A stretch of 64,000 nucleotides of DNA from DATBQN01 sp963799925 (GCA_963799925.1 CAWCYZ010000002.1:1240001-1304000); one strand, 5' to 3'. Positions 7,388 through 16,980 are shown, counted from the first letter of the stretch. Notes: generated by a model not told the origin, from the sequence alone. Numbers and translations: made by a program.

Positions 7388-9025
7388 TCACCGGGCTTCG
7401 TCGGCCGCGTACTCCGGACGGATGTCGACCGGCAGACCGGCGAGGCGTCCGATGGCGGTGCGGAGCGCCGGGCCCGGCTCGCCGTAGGTGGCGAGGAAGC
7501 GCTTCGTCCCGGCGTAGTCGCCGGCCGCCTGGAGGGTCAGGATGTCGTGCAGCAGGTCGCGGATGGCGGCGGGGAACCGCTCCGAGACGGCGTGGAAGCG
7601 GGCCTCCCCATCCTCGACCAGGGCACCCTTCGCCAGCAGATAGTTGAGCTGCGCGACGACCCCCTGGCCGTGGGCCTCGTCGATGCCGAAGCGTGCCGCG
7701 CGCACCAGGCCGGCGACGTAGGTGGGCTCGAGGGCGCGGACGATCTCCCGCGGCGCGGCGCCCTGCCCGGCGAGCGCCAGGAGGTTGTAGATCCCCATGA
7801 CGTCGGCCTTCGCCTCCTCGAGGGTCGAATAGAGCTCCTTGAGCTCCAGGCGCACCTCGGTCCGGCGGCCGCCGACCTCGATCGTCCCCGGCCCCATGCC
7901 GTGCGACAGCTCGTGGTGGAGGACCTCGTGGAAGTAGGCGTCGAAGGTGACGCGCCCGGCGTCGCCGGGGGCGAGCGCCAGCGCGGCGACCGGCAGCAGG
8001 ATCTTGTCGTACTTGGCACGCATGACGTTGTGGAGGAGGACGTTCTTCAAGCCCTTGGCCTCGCGTACGCGCTCGTCGTTCGGCAGGTTGAAGGCGAGCG
8101 CCTGGACGCCGGCCGCGGCATCGCCCGCGGCGTAGGCCAGGTCGACGACGCGGATAGGGCTCTCGGCGCCACGGTGGAGGTTCTTGTCGCCGTCAGGAAT
8201 GGGGAGGTTGCGCTCGAGCCACGGCAGGCGCTCCTTGTAGCGCGCCAGCGCCGCCGAGACCGCCGGCAGCGCCACCGTGACGAAGGCCTCGAACGCCGCC
8301 TTGTAGCCGAAGAGGCCGTCGCCGTAGGTCTCGTAGGGGCCGATCGTCACCTCGATCGGCGCGTCGACGTCCAACCAGGCGAGGTCGCTCGGGTAGTAGT
8401 CGTTCGACAGGAACGCCGCGGCGCGGGTCTCGAGGTAGCGCTTGAGGGAGGCGTTCTCGGTGGCCGCGCCGGCGGCGCGGAGGCGCTCGGCGGCGGGCCC
8501 GAGCCAGGTCCGGTACTCTTCGCAGTAGGGCACCGCGACGAGGTCCTCGCCGCGCCGGCGGATCGCCGTCACCGGCGAGAGGAACGCCTCCCGGTCGCCG
8601 GGATGGACCGCCATCCAGCGCTCGAGCTCCTCGCGGGTCATGTCCTCCGGGTAGTAGCCCTCGCCTTCCGGGTGCGGGCGGTCGCCGACGAACGGCCGCA
8701 TCGCATCCAGCCGGTCCCAGGGCCCGAAGTTGATGGCGAAATAGGCGCGCGCGGCCGCCGCGAGCGGGCCTGACGCCGCGGCCAGGAGGCGCTCGAGCCC
8801 CGGGTTCGCCGGCGAGACCTGGCGCAGGAAGACGGCGTTCAGCTCGCGCGCCGCGGCGATCGTCGCCGCGAGCACTCGGTGGTCCGCGGGCGTCAAGTGC
8901 GAGGTGTCGGCCGCCAGCGGCGTCGGCGAGAGCTGCGCCAGGCGCTCGCGGATGTCCGGCGCGATCGCCGGCATCTCGCCTAGCGGGGCGGCGGGGTCGG
9001 GTGGAGCGGATTCGAGGTCGAGCAC
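7388..9025 (-). CDS. M49-family (dipeptidyl-peptidase III-like) zinc peptidase
   Basis: About 545 residues. The zinc site is visible as HHELSHGMGPG (about residues 366-376) and the downstream glutamate motif STLEEAKADVMG (about 403-414). HELSH plus EExKAD matches the M49 branch that also includes plant NUDIX-fused DPP III, rather than the HELLGH of classical DPP III. No signal peptide is evident, so it is probably cytosolic and releases peptides from oligopeptide N termini. I chose GTG 9025; in-frame ATGs at 9061 and 9052 are possible. Monocistronic, convergent with a small + strand DUF6496 neighbour region. Confidence 0.8.
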   Translation of the reverse strand: MLDLESAPPDPAAPLGEMPAIAPDIRERLAQLSPTPLAADTSHLTPADHRVLAATIAAARELNAVFLRQVSPANPGLERLLAAASGPLAAAARAYFAINFGPWDRLDAMRPFVGDRPHPEGEGYYPEDMTREELERWMAVHPGDREAFLSPVTAIRRRGEDLVAVPYCEEYRTWLGPAAERLRAAGAATENASLKRYLETRAAAFLSNDYYPSDLAWLDVDAPIEVTIGPYETYGDGLFGYKAAFEAFVTVALPAVSAALARYKERLPWLERNLPIPDGDKNLHRGAESPIRVVDLAYAAGDAAAGVQALAFNLPNDERVREAKGLKNVLLHNVMRAKYDKILLPVAALALAPGDAGRVTFDAYFHEVLHHELSHGMGPGTIEVGGRRTEVRLELKELYSTLEEAKADVMGIYNLLALAGQGAAPREIVRALEPTYVAGLVRAARFGIDEAHGQGVVAQLNYLLAKGALVEDGEARFHAVSERFPAAIRDLLHDILTLQAAGDYAGTKRFLATYGEPGPALRTAIGRLAGLPVDIRPEYAADEAR

Positions 9026-9216
9026 GGTCCTATCGTGGCACACCGCTCGCATGGGGGCCAAGTGCCGCGCCGCAGGCTGGCGGAGCGCGCCGCGAACGTG
9101 CCGTTATGTCGAGAGGACCGCGTCAAATCCTACCTTCACGCCGCCCATCGCTCGTCGCTCGGTATCGACACCAGGAGCACGACGGCGGGGCACCAAAGAG
9201 CCCCCGAGGAGCCTTG

Positions 9217-9681
9217 ATGATGAGACGTTTCAGTATCGTTGCGCTGCTGTCCATCGCCCTCGCCGCGCCTGCCGCGGCGCAGGACATCGCCTTCCGCGGC
9301 TTCGGCGTGCACGCCGGCGCCGGCTTCTCCCCCGGCCAGATCGTCGGCGGCTTCCAGTTGAACCTGGGCGAGATCGTGCCCCGCCTGCGCCTGCAACCCG
9401 ATCTCGAGGTGGGGGTGGGCGGCGGACAGACCGAGGTCGACGCCACGATCCCCGTCTACTACCGGATCCCGCTCGACCCCCGCACCACCTTGTACGCCGG
9501 CGGCGGCGTCACCCTGGGCTCGGTCGACCAGGGCCACCACCGCGGCAGCGAGTTCCTCGTCGAGCCGTCGGCGGCGGTCGGGCTCGAGTACCCCGCCGCG
9601 ACCGGCCACGTCTTCGGTCAGCTCACCGTGACCGGCGGCGACTTCAATCGCCTGCGGCTGGTCGCCGGCTGGAACTTCTAG
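9217..9681 (+). CDS. Small secreted beta-barrel-like outer-membrane protein
   Basis: A 154-residue protein with a signal peptide (MMRRFSIVALLSIALAAPAAA, cleavage before QDIAF). The rest is alternating hydrophobic/polar, Gly-rich segments (LQPDLEVGVGGG, ATIPVYYRIPL, TTLYAGGGVTLGS) and ends in an aromatic residue (LVAGWNF), as outer-membrane beta-barrels do. It resembles OmpW/porin-like small barrels in general form only, so no function is given. CGAGGAG precedes ATG 9217. It converges with the GWxTD gene, with two bases between stops. Confidence 0.7.
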   Translation: MMRRFSIVALLSIALAAPAAAQDIAFRGFGVHAGAGFSPGQIVGGFQLNLGEIVPRLRLQPDLEVGVGGGQTEVDATIPVYYRIPLDPRTTLYAGGGVTLGSVDQGHHRGSEFLVEPSAAVGLEYPAATGHVFGQLTVTGGDFNRLRLVAGWNF

Positions 9682-9683
9682 AG

Positions 9684-10340
9684 TCAGCGCTGGCCGGCGC
9701 AGCGCTCGCCGGCGCAGACGGCGGCGCGCGCGGCGAGGTCGAGGAGCTTACCGCCGTCGAGCAGGAAGGTGCCGCGCGGCTCGACGACGAAGGTGAGCGT
9801 CACCTGCGGCCCGCGCCCGTCGGCACGCAGGAGCGCGGCCAGCGCCGGCGAGAGGTCCGCCGCGTCGTAGGTCCAGGTCTCCACCCTGGCCTTGCGGGTC
9901 TCGGCGAGCGGCCGTCCGCCGAGCCGCCCCGGCTCCCACACGGCGGCCGGCTTCTGACCGGAGGCGAGGAGCGGCGGCGGCCCGAGGAGGATGAGCGCGC
10001 GGCCGCGGTCGGTCAGGCTGCCGCGCACCTCCGGCTCGCCATAGAGGCGGTCCGCCGCCTCGACTCGCTGATAGAACGCCTGCACGAAGGGGTTTCCCGG
10101 CTGCCCGGGGTCCGGGTCGCGGCGGCGCCAGAACATCTCCATGAAGGCGACCGCCTGCTGGTTGGTCCGGATGCGGCGCAGCTGCCTGGCTTCGTCGGGG
10201 AGGATCAGCCAGCGCGCCGGGCCCTCCGCCCACTCCGCGACCGCTCCCGCCGCCTGCGGCCGCACCCCCGGCTGGCAGGCGAGCCATAGCAGGCCGGAGA
10301 GCAGCGAGAAGACAGAGGCGACGGCGCGCGATCGGGTCAC
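9684..10340 (-). CDS. GWxTD-domain lipoprotein
   Basis: A 218-residue protein from GTG 10340. The N terminus has a lipoprotein-like signal ending LLWLAC (Cys about 21). The body carries the pattern of the GWxTD family: WLILPDEARQLRRI, FMEMFWRRRDPDPGQPGN, FYQRVEAADRLYG and SLTDRGRALILLGPP. The namesake Gly-Trp is replaced by GSLTD here. These domains are abundant in Acidobacteriota and Bacteroidota and have no known activity. It is followed by weak tail sequence with a Cys pair (CAGERC). DUF3467 lies just upstream on the same strand. Confidence 0.8.
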   Translation of the reverse strand: MTRSRAVASVFSLLSGLLWLACQPGVRPQAAGAVAEWAEGPARWLILPDEARQLRRIRTNQQAVAFMEMFWRRRDPDPGQPGNPFVQAFYQRVEAADRLYGEPEVRGSLTDRGRALILLGPPPLLASGQKPAAVWEPGRLGGRPLAETRKARVETWTYDAADLSPALAALLRADGRGPQVTLTFVVEPRGTFLLDGGKLLDLAARAAVCAGERCAGQR

Positions 10341-10351
10341 CCGTCACCCGC

Positions 10352-10633
10352 TCAGTGCACGCTGTCCCCTCCGACCGGCTCGGCGGCCTCGGGGATGGTG
10401 CCGTAGGTCTGCTCGTAGCGCTCGAGATTGGCGGCGAGCGCACGGAGGATCCGTTTGAGATGGCCGGGGCTGGTGACGATCCGGGCGGTGACGATGCCCT
10501 GCGGCGGCACCAGGTTGATGAAATCGAGGATGAACTCCTCGCGGGTATGGGTGATGCGGAGGAGGTTCGAGTAGCGGCCTTTGAGCTCCTCGTCGCCGAT
10601 CTTGACGTTGAGTCCCGCTTCGGGCTCGGCCAT
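10352..10633 (-). CDS. DUF3467 protein
   Basis: A 93-residue protein with the DUF3467 pattern: LKGRYSNLLRITHTREEF, ILDFINLVPPQGIVTARI and SPGHLKRILRALAANLERYE. Family members are small cytosolic proteins of unknown role, often near envelope or chaperone genes. The minus-strand leader contains AAGGAGAC before ATG 10633 and a possible TAGCAT -10 about 40 bases upstream. It is probably co-transcribed with the GWxTD lipoprotein (12 bases apart). Confidence 0.85.
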   Translation of the reverse strand: MAEPEAGLNVKIGDEELKGRYSNLLRITHTREEFILDFINLVPPQGIVTARIVTSPGHLKRILRALAANLERYEQTYGTIPEAAEPVGGDSVH

Positions 10634-10730
10634 CGCGTGCGTCTCCTTGTCAGCTAGAGATCCATGCTACCGCATTCGGCGGATGGCACTTGGCGGCACG
10701 GCAGCCGCCGGGCAGCCACCGGGCGCCACG

Positions 10731-12029
10731 TCACTCCTCGCGCACGTAGACCGCCAGATCCGCGGTGTTGGTGCCGGTCGGTCCGGTCGTCAGCAGCGCG
10801 TCCGGCAGCGCGGCGAGCGCGGTGTGCGAGTCGTGGCGGGCGAGGGCCGACGCGGGATCGATCCCGGCCGCCTTCAGAGCCTCCCACGAGCGGCCGTCGA
10901 CGAGCGCGCCGGCCGCTCCCGTCTCGGCATCCTCGCCGTCGGTGGCGAGCGCCAGCACCAGCTCCTCGCCGGGCGCGCCGGCGGCGAGCGCCCGCGCCGC
11001 CGCGAGAGCGAGCTCCTGATTCCTGCCGCCGCAGCCGGCGCCGCCGCCCGGCGGCAGGGTGACGGCGGTCTCGCCGCCCAGGGCGAGGACGACCCGCTCG
11101 CCGGCGAGGCGCCGGCCGTGCGCCACCAGGCCGGCCGCCGCCGCCGCCGCCTCGCCGGCGAGCGGACCCTCCTCGGCGGCGAAGCCCAGCCGCCGGGCCT
11201 CGGCGGCCACCGCTCGCGAGGCGGTCCGCGGCCCGGCGAGGATGCGGGTCGTCAGGCGCGCGAGCGCCGGGTCGCCCGGCTTGACCGTCTCCGGCCGCTC
11301 GCCCCGCGCGCCGGCCTCGAGGTGCGCGGCGACCGCCGGCGGCAGGGCGAGCCGGGCGACGGCATTGACCGCGTCGGCGAAGGTCGACGGATCGGCGGCG
11401 AACGGACCGGAGGCGACGACCGCTGGGTCGTCGCCCGGCACGTCGGAGAGGATGAGGGCGAGGACCGGCGCCCGGCAGGCGCAGAGCGCCCCGCCCCCCT
11501 TGATGGCCGAGAGATGCTTGCGGACGGCGTTGACGGCGTCGATGGCGAGGCCGGCGCCGAGGAGCGCCCGCTGGGTCGCCGCCAGATCGTCGAGCGAGAG
11601 GTCGCCGGCGGGCCGCTCGAGGCAGGCGGAGGCGCCGCCCGAGAGGAGCACGAGCAGCCGGTCCTGGGGACCGAGGGCGGCGAGGAAGGCGAGGAGGCGC
11701 TCGCCGGCCGCGAGGCTCGCCGCGTCCGCCAGGGGATGGCCACCGGTCAGCTCCTCCCAGGCGGGGTCGCCGAGCGCCGGGCTGCCGTGCGGGCGGATGA
11801 GGAGGCGCGGCGCCGCCGGGGGCAGGGCGTCCCCCACGCCGCGCACCATCGCCGCGGCGGCCTTGCCGAGGGCGACGGCGGCGGCGGCGGCGAAGCGGGC
11901 GGAGCGGCCTGGATTCGAGCCGCCGGCGAGGGCCGCAGCCACCCGGCTCGCCGGATCGACCGCCGACAAACCGACGCCGGCCAGGTGGCGCGCGAGCGCG
12001 GCGAGCCGCGCGGGGTCCTTGGGGATCAA
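10731..12029 (-). CDS. Glycerate 2-kinase (MOFRL/DUF4147 family)
   Basis: A 432-residue protein. N-terminal DUF4147 segments include ALGKAAAAMV (about residue 54), LLVLLSGGASACLE (about 127-140), RKHLSAIKGGG (about 170) and LILSDVPGDDP (about 190). The C-terminal MOFRL domain has LALGGETAVTLP and LALATDGEDAETGAAG. It phosphorylates D-glycerate at C2 using ATP, feeding lower glycolysis. Its ATG overlaps the stop of the upstream ABC ATPase gene (ATGA at 12029-12026), so it is translationally coupled to a polysaccharide exporter although functionally unrelated. Confidence 0.88.
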   Translation of the reverse strand: MIPKDPARLAALARHLAGVGLSAVDPASRVAAALAGGSNPGRSARFAAAAAVALGKAAAAMVRGVGDALPPAAPRLLIRPHGSPALGDPAWEELTGGHPLADAASLAAGERLLAFLAALGPQDRLLVLLSGGASACLERPAGDLSLDDLAATQRALLGAGLAIDAVNAVRKHLSAIKGGGALCACRAPVLALILSDVPGDDPAVVASGPFAADPSTFADAVNAVARLALPPAVAAHLEAGARGERPETVKPGDPALARLTTRILAGPRTASRAVAAEARRLGFAAEEGPLAGEAAAAAAGLVAHGRRLAGERVVLALGGETAVTLPPGGGAGCGGRNQELALAAARALAAGAPGEELVLALATDGEDAETGAAGALVDGRSWEALKAAGIDPASALARHDSHTALAALPDALLTTGPTGTNTADLAVYVREE

Positions 12030-13390
12030 GGCTTTCCCGCCGGCTCCGGACGGTCGTCACCGGGCTCCCACTCGATCTCGCCGCGGAAATCCCAGCGATG
12101 CTCGGGGAAATAGACGCCGACGCCGCCGGTCCGCGCCGTCACGGTGAAGCCCAGGGTGCGCTGGCGGTAATCGTAGGGGGCCCCGTCACGGGTGTGGATG
12201 GCGACGTCGACGACGTAGTCGCCGGGCGCCAGGCGGAGGGCCGGGCAGACCACGCGGACCGTCGCTTCCCCCGCGAACCGGCCGGGGGCGAAACCTTCGA
12301 GGTCGGTGTTGGTGCCCCAGCACTCGAAGCCGCGGGGAGTGGCGACGGCGATGCCGAAGACGAAGTCGGCGAGCGGCTGCGCGGCGCGGACCACGATCTC
12401 GAAGGTGGCCGCCTCCCCCGACTCCAGGTGGTAGCGCTCCGCCCCGTCGGCGCCGAGGATACGGACCGCGACGATCTCCGCCTCGCCGGAGCCCCAGCGG
12501 CGCCCCTCGCCGCCATCGCCGTCCTGCCGCTCCTTGGCGGCGCGGTGCTCGTCCCCCTCGCGCTCGGCGACCTGCTGGCGATAGGCGTCGATCACCCGCC
12601 GCGGCTCGTCGACCAGCCGCTGCCGGCCGTTGTCGAGCCAGAGCACGCGGTCGCAGATGGCGCCGACCAGGTCGAGCGAGTGGCTGACCAGGAGGAGGGT
12701 CCTCCCGGCGGCCAGGAACTCCTCGATGCGGCGCAGGCAGCGGTGGGCGAAGGCCTCGTCGCCCACCGCCAGCACCTCGTCGACCAGCAACACGTCGGGG
12801 TCGGTGTGGACGGCGACCGCGAAGCCGAGCCGCACGTACATGCCCGACGAGTAGTTCTTGACCGGCTCCTCCATGAAGTCGGCGAGGCCGGAGAACTCGA
12901 CGATCTCGTCGTAGCGGCGGGCGATCTCGCGCCGCGGCAGGCCGAGGACGGCGCCGTTGATGAAGACGTTCTCGCGCCCCGAGATCTCGGGGTGGAAACC
13001 CGCCCCCAGCTCGATCAGCGCCGCCAGCCGACCGGCGACGGCGATCCGCCCGGTGGTCGGCTGGAGCATGCCGGCGACGAGCTTCAGGAGCGTCGACTTC
13101 CCCGAGCCGTTGCCGCCGATCACCCCGAACGCCTCGCCCGCCGGCACGCGGAAGTCGACGCCGTCCAGGGCGACGATCGCCTCCTCGCGCTTCAGGTTCC
13201 GGGTGAGGTTGCCCTCGACGAGGGCGCTCTTGAGGGTGCGGAACTGGTCGCCCGGCGCGGTCCGCCGGTAGAGCTTGGTGAGCCCCTCGACGCGGATCGC
13301 CGCGGGCGGGACCGGTCGATCGACCGCCGAGGCCGCGGGCGCCTCGGAGGTCGCCGCGGGCGGCGGCTGGCGCTCTCTCCCCAGCCTCAC
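12026..13390 (-). CDS. Polysaccharide ABC exporter ATPase, Wzt/TagH type with C-terminal carbohydrate-binding domain
   Basis: A 454-residue protein. After a variable start it has Walker A GGNGSGKSTLLKL (about residue 83), the TagH/Wzt-specific EISGRENVFINGAVLG, ABC signature YSSGMYVRLGFAVA, Walker B VLLVDEVLAVGDE and the switch-region histidine. Residues about 290-440 form a beta-rich Wzt_C-like domain that in E. coli O9a recognises the capped O-antigen end. It pairs with the upstream permease to export a polysaccharide across the inner membrane. Start GTG 13390 overlaps the permease stop (GTGA); a far longer open frame upstream only shadows the permease. Confidence 0.92.
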   Translation of the reverse strand: MRLGRERQPPPAATSEAPAASAVDRPVPPAAIRVEGLTKLYRRTAPGDQFRTLKSALVEGNLTRNLKREEAIVALDGVDFRVPAGEAFGVIGGNGSGKSTLLKLVAGMLQPTTGRIAVAGRLAALIELGAGFHPEISGRENVFINGAVLGLPRREIARRYDEIVEFSGLADFMEEPVKNYSSGMYVRLGFAVAVHTDPDVLLVDEVLAVGDEAFAHRCLRRIEEFLAAGRTLLLVSHSLDLVGAICDRVLWLDNGRQRLVDEPRRVIDAYRQQVAEREGDEHRAAKERQDGDGGEGRRWGSGEAEIVAVRILGADGAERYHLESGEAATFEIVVRAAQPLADFVFGIAVATPRGFECWGTNTDLEGFAPGRFAGEATVRVVCPALRLAPGDYVVDVAIHTRDGAPYDYRQRTLGFTVTARTGGVGVYFPEHRWDFRGEIEWEPGDDRPEPAGKP

Positions 13391-14190
13391 GCGGTCTCCA
13401 CCAGAGTCTCGCGGAGGCGATCGAAGAGCCATGCCCCCGCCGCCCAGCAGACGAGGGAGACGACCGCCATCTGCACCCAGACATGGGGCGGCGGCCAGGC
13501 GCCGTGGAAGAGGGTGTCCTGATAGGCCAGAGTGAACGGCGTGAAGGGCGACAGGCGCACCACCCAGCGGATCGCCGGCAGGCCGGAGAGCGAGGCGATG
13601 GGATAGAGGATCGGCGTCAGGAAGAAGAGCAGGGTGAGGAAGTTCGCCAGCAGGTCGCGGGTGTCCTTGAAGTGGACGTTGAGCGCCGCGAAGCCGAGCG
13701 CGAGCCCCGAGATCATCGGCAGCTCGAGGAGGATCACCGCCGGGAGCAGCAGCGACGCCCAGCCGCCGACGTGGTAGCCGAGCACGAAACCGGTGACGAG
13801 CGCGGCGACGACGATCGGGATGGCGAGCAGGAGGTGGACGAGGTTCGACAGCACGACGACCATGGGCAGCAGCTCGGCCGGGAAGGCCGATTTGCGGATC
13901 AGCCCGGCGTTGGCGATGAGCGACATCGAGCCCTCGAGGAGCGAGGTCGACAACCAGATCCACGGGAAGAGCCCGCAGACGACGAAGAGCGCGTAGGGAT
14001 CGGCGCCCGCGTTGCGCGGCTTGAAGAGGACGCTGAAGACGAAGGTGTAGACGCCGAGGAGGAGCAGCGGGTTGGCGAGCGACCAGAGGAAGCCGAGCAC
14101 CGAGCCGCGGTAGCGGGCCTTGAGCTCGCGGGCGGTGAGCGTGCCCAGGAGGGGGAGGAAATGGAAGATCTGACGGGCGACCCGGAGCAT
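13387..14190 (-). CDS. Polysaccharide ABC exporter permease (Wzm/TagG type)
   Basis: A 267-residue membrane protein with six predicted helices. LTARELKARYRGSVLGFLW (about residues 18-36) and LFFLTPILYP (about 180) are hallmark ABC-2 polysaccharide permease segments; AALNVHFKDTRD is the conserved cytoplasmic loop. It forms the channel through which the coupled ATPase drives export of a lipid-linked O-antigen or similar polymer. Start ATG 14190. It is divergent from the large membrane protein gene at 14302, with about 110 bases between for two promoters. Confidence 0.93.
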   Translation of the reverse strand: MLRVARQIFHFLPLLGTLTARELKARYRGSVLGFLWSLANPLLLLGVYTFVFSVLFKPRNAGADPYALFVVCGLFPWIWLSTSLLEGSMSLIANAGLIRKSAFPAELLPMVVVLSNLVHLLLAIPIVVAALVTGFVLGYHVGGWASLLLPAVILLELPMISGLALGFAALNVHFKDTRDLLANFLTLLFFLTPILYPIASLSGLPAIRWVVRLSPFTPFTLAYQDTLFHGAWPPPHVWVQMAVVSLVCWAAGAWLFDRLRETLVETA

Positions 14191-14301
14191 CGGGGGAGAG
14201 GGGCGAGCCAGGGCAGGCGCTCCGGATACCCGCCGGCCCGGCCACCGAGCGGGAATGTAGCACGGCTTCGGGCTTACGGCCCTGCGCTAGACTGCCGCCC
14301 G

Positions 14302-16623
14302 ATGCCCGAGTGGAGCCCGGTCGACCTCCTGCCTGGCCTCTATGTCGCGCTCCTCTTCGCCCTTCTCCAGGCTGTGCTCCGGCGCTGGTACGACCCGGTG
14401 CCGCCGGCCGTCCGGGCGGCGTTCGCGGCGGTCCTCGTCGTCCTCTTCTGGCCGGTCCTCTTCGGCGGCGAGATCCTGCTGCCGCTCGACGACCTGCGCG
14501 GGCAGGCGCCGTTTCGCCAGCTCGCCCCCACGGTGCCGCACGGCAACCCGCTCCAGGGGGACCTCATCACCCTCGTGGCGCCTGCGGCCGTCGCCGTCCG
14601 CGGCGCCTGGGCGCAGGGGCGGTGGCCGCTGTGGAACCCGCGGGTGGGGGCCGGGCTGCCGCTCCTCGCCGACCCGCAGGCGCAGGCGCTCCAGCCGCTC
14701 CTCCTCGCCGGCTATCCGCTGCCCTATCCGCGCGCCGCCGGGGTGACGGCGGCGCTGCGCGTCCTCTCCGCCCTCGTCTTCACCTTCCTGCTGCTCCGCC
14801 GGCAGGGCCTCCGCGCGGGGTCGGCGCTCGCCGGGGCGTTCGCCTTCGGGCTCGGCGGCTTCGTCCTCCTCTGGCTCGGCTGGCCGATCGCCAACAGCGC
14901 GGCCCTGCTGCCGCTCCTGCTCTACGCGCTGGTGCGCTGCGCCCAGGAGGGCGGCCGGCGCGATCGGCTGCTGCTGGGCGTCGCGGCCGCCGCACTCCTC
15001 CTCGCCGGGCATCCGGAGACGATCGCCTACGCCCTCGCCTTGGCCGTCCTCTTCCTCGCCGATCTCCTCCGCCGCCGGCCGGCGGGCCGGCGGTGGACGC
15101 TCCTCCGCGACGCCGGCATCTCCCTCGTCGTCGCCGCGGGGATCGCCGCCCCGCACCTCTTGCCGGCGGCGGGGACGCTGCCGCGGAGCCTGCGCGCGGC
15201 GAGCCTCACCGCGCCACCGACAGCGAGCGCGAGCCGCCCCGTCGAGCGGCTCCTCCCCATTGCCGCGCCCAATGTCTTCGGCAACAGCCGCTTCCTCCAC
15301 TACTGGGGGGCGAGCAACACCAACGAGGACGCCAGCGGCTTCGCCGGCACGGCGACCCTCCTCGCGGTCCTCGCCGGGATCGCCACGGCCTTCACCGCGG
15401 GACGCCGCCGCTTCCCGCAGGAGGGGGCGGTCGCCCTGGCGACGGCGGCCGGCCTCCTCGTCCTCGCCCGGCCGCCGATCGTCGAGCGTCTCCTCGCGGC
15501 GCTGCCGGCGGCGCACGCCGTCGCGACGCCGCGGCTCGGCCTCGTCGTCGGCTTCGGGCTGGCCTATCTCGGGGCCTGCGGCCTCGAGCACCTGCGCCGC
15601 GGCGATCTGCCGGGCGGGCGGATCGCCCAGGCCGCCGTCGTCCTGGCCGGTGCCGCGGCGCTCGCCGGGCTGCTCGTCTGGGCCTATCGGGGCCATCCGT
15701 TCCCCGGCGACCCGGGACGCCTGGCGGTCTTCCGCTCCGGGTGGCTCCGCTGGCAGCTCCGCTTCCTCGCCGCCGCCGCGCTCCTCCTCGTCGCGCTGCC
15801 GCGCCGGCGCCTGATGCCCGCCGCGGTCGCGGCGCTCCTCGCGGCCGAGCTCGTCCTCTTCCACGGACCGGCCAATCCGCCGAGCCCCAGGCGGCTCGCC
15901 TTCCCGGAGAACCCGGCGACCCGCTTCCTCGCCCGCAACCTCGGCTTCGACCGCATGGCGGCGCTGGGGCCGGCCTTTCCGCCCGACCTGCCCTCGCTCT
16001 ACCGCCTCGCCGACGCCCGCGCCTACAACCCGATCACTCCCTGGGACTACGTGGAGGCGACGGCGCCCATCATCACCGCGTGGAAGGGCGAGGTGCCGGA
16101 GCTCGGCAATCCGGCGTCTCCTCTCTACGCACGGCTCGGCGTCCGCTTCGTGCTGACGGCTCCCGAGACCGGCTGCCCGCCGCCGACCTCCGTCGCCTTC
16201 CATGACGCGAGCGCCTGGATCTGCGAGCTGCCCGTCCCCCGGCCGCCGCTGTTCCTCGCTCCCCCGCCGCCGGGGGGAGGCGGCGTCCGGGTGACCGCCT
16301 TCGGGCCTGACCGGGTCAGCGCCTGGGTCGGCGCGCCCCCGGGCGGCAGCGCGAGCCGGCTCGCCACGACCCTCTACCAGGACGGCGGCTGGCGGCCGGT
16401 GGTCGACGGCCTGCCGAGGCGGCCCGAGCGCGCTCTCGGCCCCTTCGCCGCCACCTCGATCGACGGCCGGGCCGCGGGCGGCCGGGCGGTGCGCCGTGTC
16501 GAGCTGATCTATCGCCCCGCCGGGCACCTCGCCGGCTGTCTCGCCGCCGCGCTCGCGCTGGCGCTCGGCGCCCTCTGCTGGTGCCCGCCGCCGCGCCCAG
16601 CGATCCCGCGCGGCCCCCGGTAA
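14302..16623 (+). CDS. Large polytopic membrane protein (YfhO/GT-C-like)
   Basis: A 773-residue protein with about 10-12 hydrophobic helices in the first 560 residues and a soluble beta-rich C-terminal part. The first extracytoplasmic loop (PLDDLRGQAPFRQL, then GNPLQGDLITLVAPAAVAVR and GRWPLWNPRVGAGLPLLADPQ) is characteristic of the YfhO/DUF6044-like GT-C superfamily, thought to transfer sugars from polyprenyl carriers. That catalytic role is inferred, not seen. ATG 14302 is the only sensible start given the divergent gene. Its position beside a Wzm/Wzt pair fits envelope glycan modification. Confidence 0.72.
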   Translation: MPEWSPVDLLPGLYVALLFALLQAVLRRWYDPVPPAVRAAFAAVLVVLFWPVLFGGEILLPLDDLRGQAPFRQLAPTVPHGNPLQGDLITLVAPAAVAVRGAWAQGRWPLWNPRVGAGLPLLADPQAQALQPLLLAGYPLPYPRAAGVTAALRVLSALVFTFLLLRRQGLRAGSALAGAFAFGLGGFVLLWLGWPIANSAALLPLLLYALVRCAQEGGRRDRLLLGVAAAALLLAGHPETIAYALALAVLFLADLLRRRPAGRRWTLLRDAGISLVVAAGIAAPHLLPAAGTLPRSLRAASLTAPPTASASRPVERLLPIAAPNVFGNSRFLHYWGASNTNEDASGFAGTATLLAVLAGIATAFTAGRRRFPQEGAVALATAAGLLVLARPPIVERLLAALPAAHAVATPRLGLVVGFGLAYLGACGLEHLRRGDLPGGRIAQAAVVLAGAAALAGLLVWAYRGHPFPGDPGRLAVFRSGWLRWQLRFLAAAALLLVALPRRRLMPAAVAALLAAELVLFHGPANPPSPRRLAFPENPATRFLARNLGFDRMAALGPAFPPDLPSLYRLADARAYNPITPWDYVEATAPIITAWKGEVPELGNPASPLYARLGVRFVLTAPETGCPPPTSVAFHDASAWICELPVPRPPLFLAPPPPGGGGVRVTAFGPDRVSAWVGAPPGGSASRLATTLYQDGGWRPVVDGLPRRPERALGPFAATSIDGRAAGGRAVRRVELIYRPAGHLAGCLAAALALALGALCWCPPPRPAIPRGPR

Positions 16624-16660
16624 GCCGGGGCACCTCGGGCGACCCTGGTAGAATCCCTCT

Positions 16661-16969
16661 ATGGCCGAGACCCGCAAGCTCTCCGTGCGCTGCCCGGACT
16701 GCGGCTCCGATTTAGTGATCGACGCCGCGACGGGCGAGGTCCTCTCGCACCGCAAGCCGAAGCAGCCGCTGGCGGGCGGCAAGGACCTCGATAGCCTCTT
16801 CCGCGAGATGGAGACCGGGCGGGAGAAGGCCGAGGGCGTCTTCACGCGCGAGGTCGCGGCGATGAAGGACCGCGACCGCCTGCTCGAGGAGAAGTTCCGC
16901 GAGGCCCTGAAGCGCGCCGAGGAAGACCCCGACGAAGGCCGGCCGCCGCGCCCGTTCGACCTCGACTGA
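16661..16969 (+). CDS. Small conserved hypothetical protein with a CPxCGS motif
   Basis: A 102-residue protein. It opens with VRCPDCGSDLVIDAATGEVL, half of a zinc ribbon (only one Cys pair). A charged helical region with an EKFREALKRAEEDPDEG tail follows. Such proteins recur in Acidobacteriota-like genomes without a known function; dimerisation could complete a zinc site. The codon pattern is like its neighbours. It is the last + strand gene before the repeat region at 16981. Confidence 0.6.
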   Translation: MAETRKLSVRCPDCGSDLVIDAATGEVLSHRKPKQPLAGGKDLDSLFREMETGREKAEGVFTREVAAMKDRDRLLEEKFREALKRAEEDPDEGRPPRPFDLD

Positions 16970-16980
16970 AGCGCGGCGGC

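Noticed and set aside
14287..16845. An 850-codon open frame antisense to the large membrane protein
   Set aside because: Arg/Gly/Glu/Ala-rich nonsense expected opposite a GC-rich gene; the + strand gene has clear helices and family motifs.
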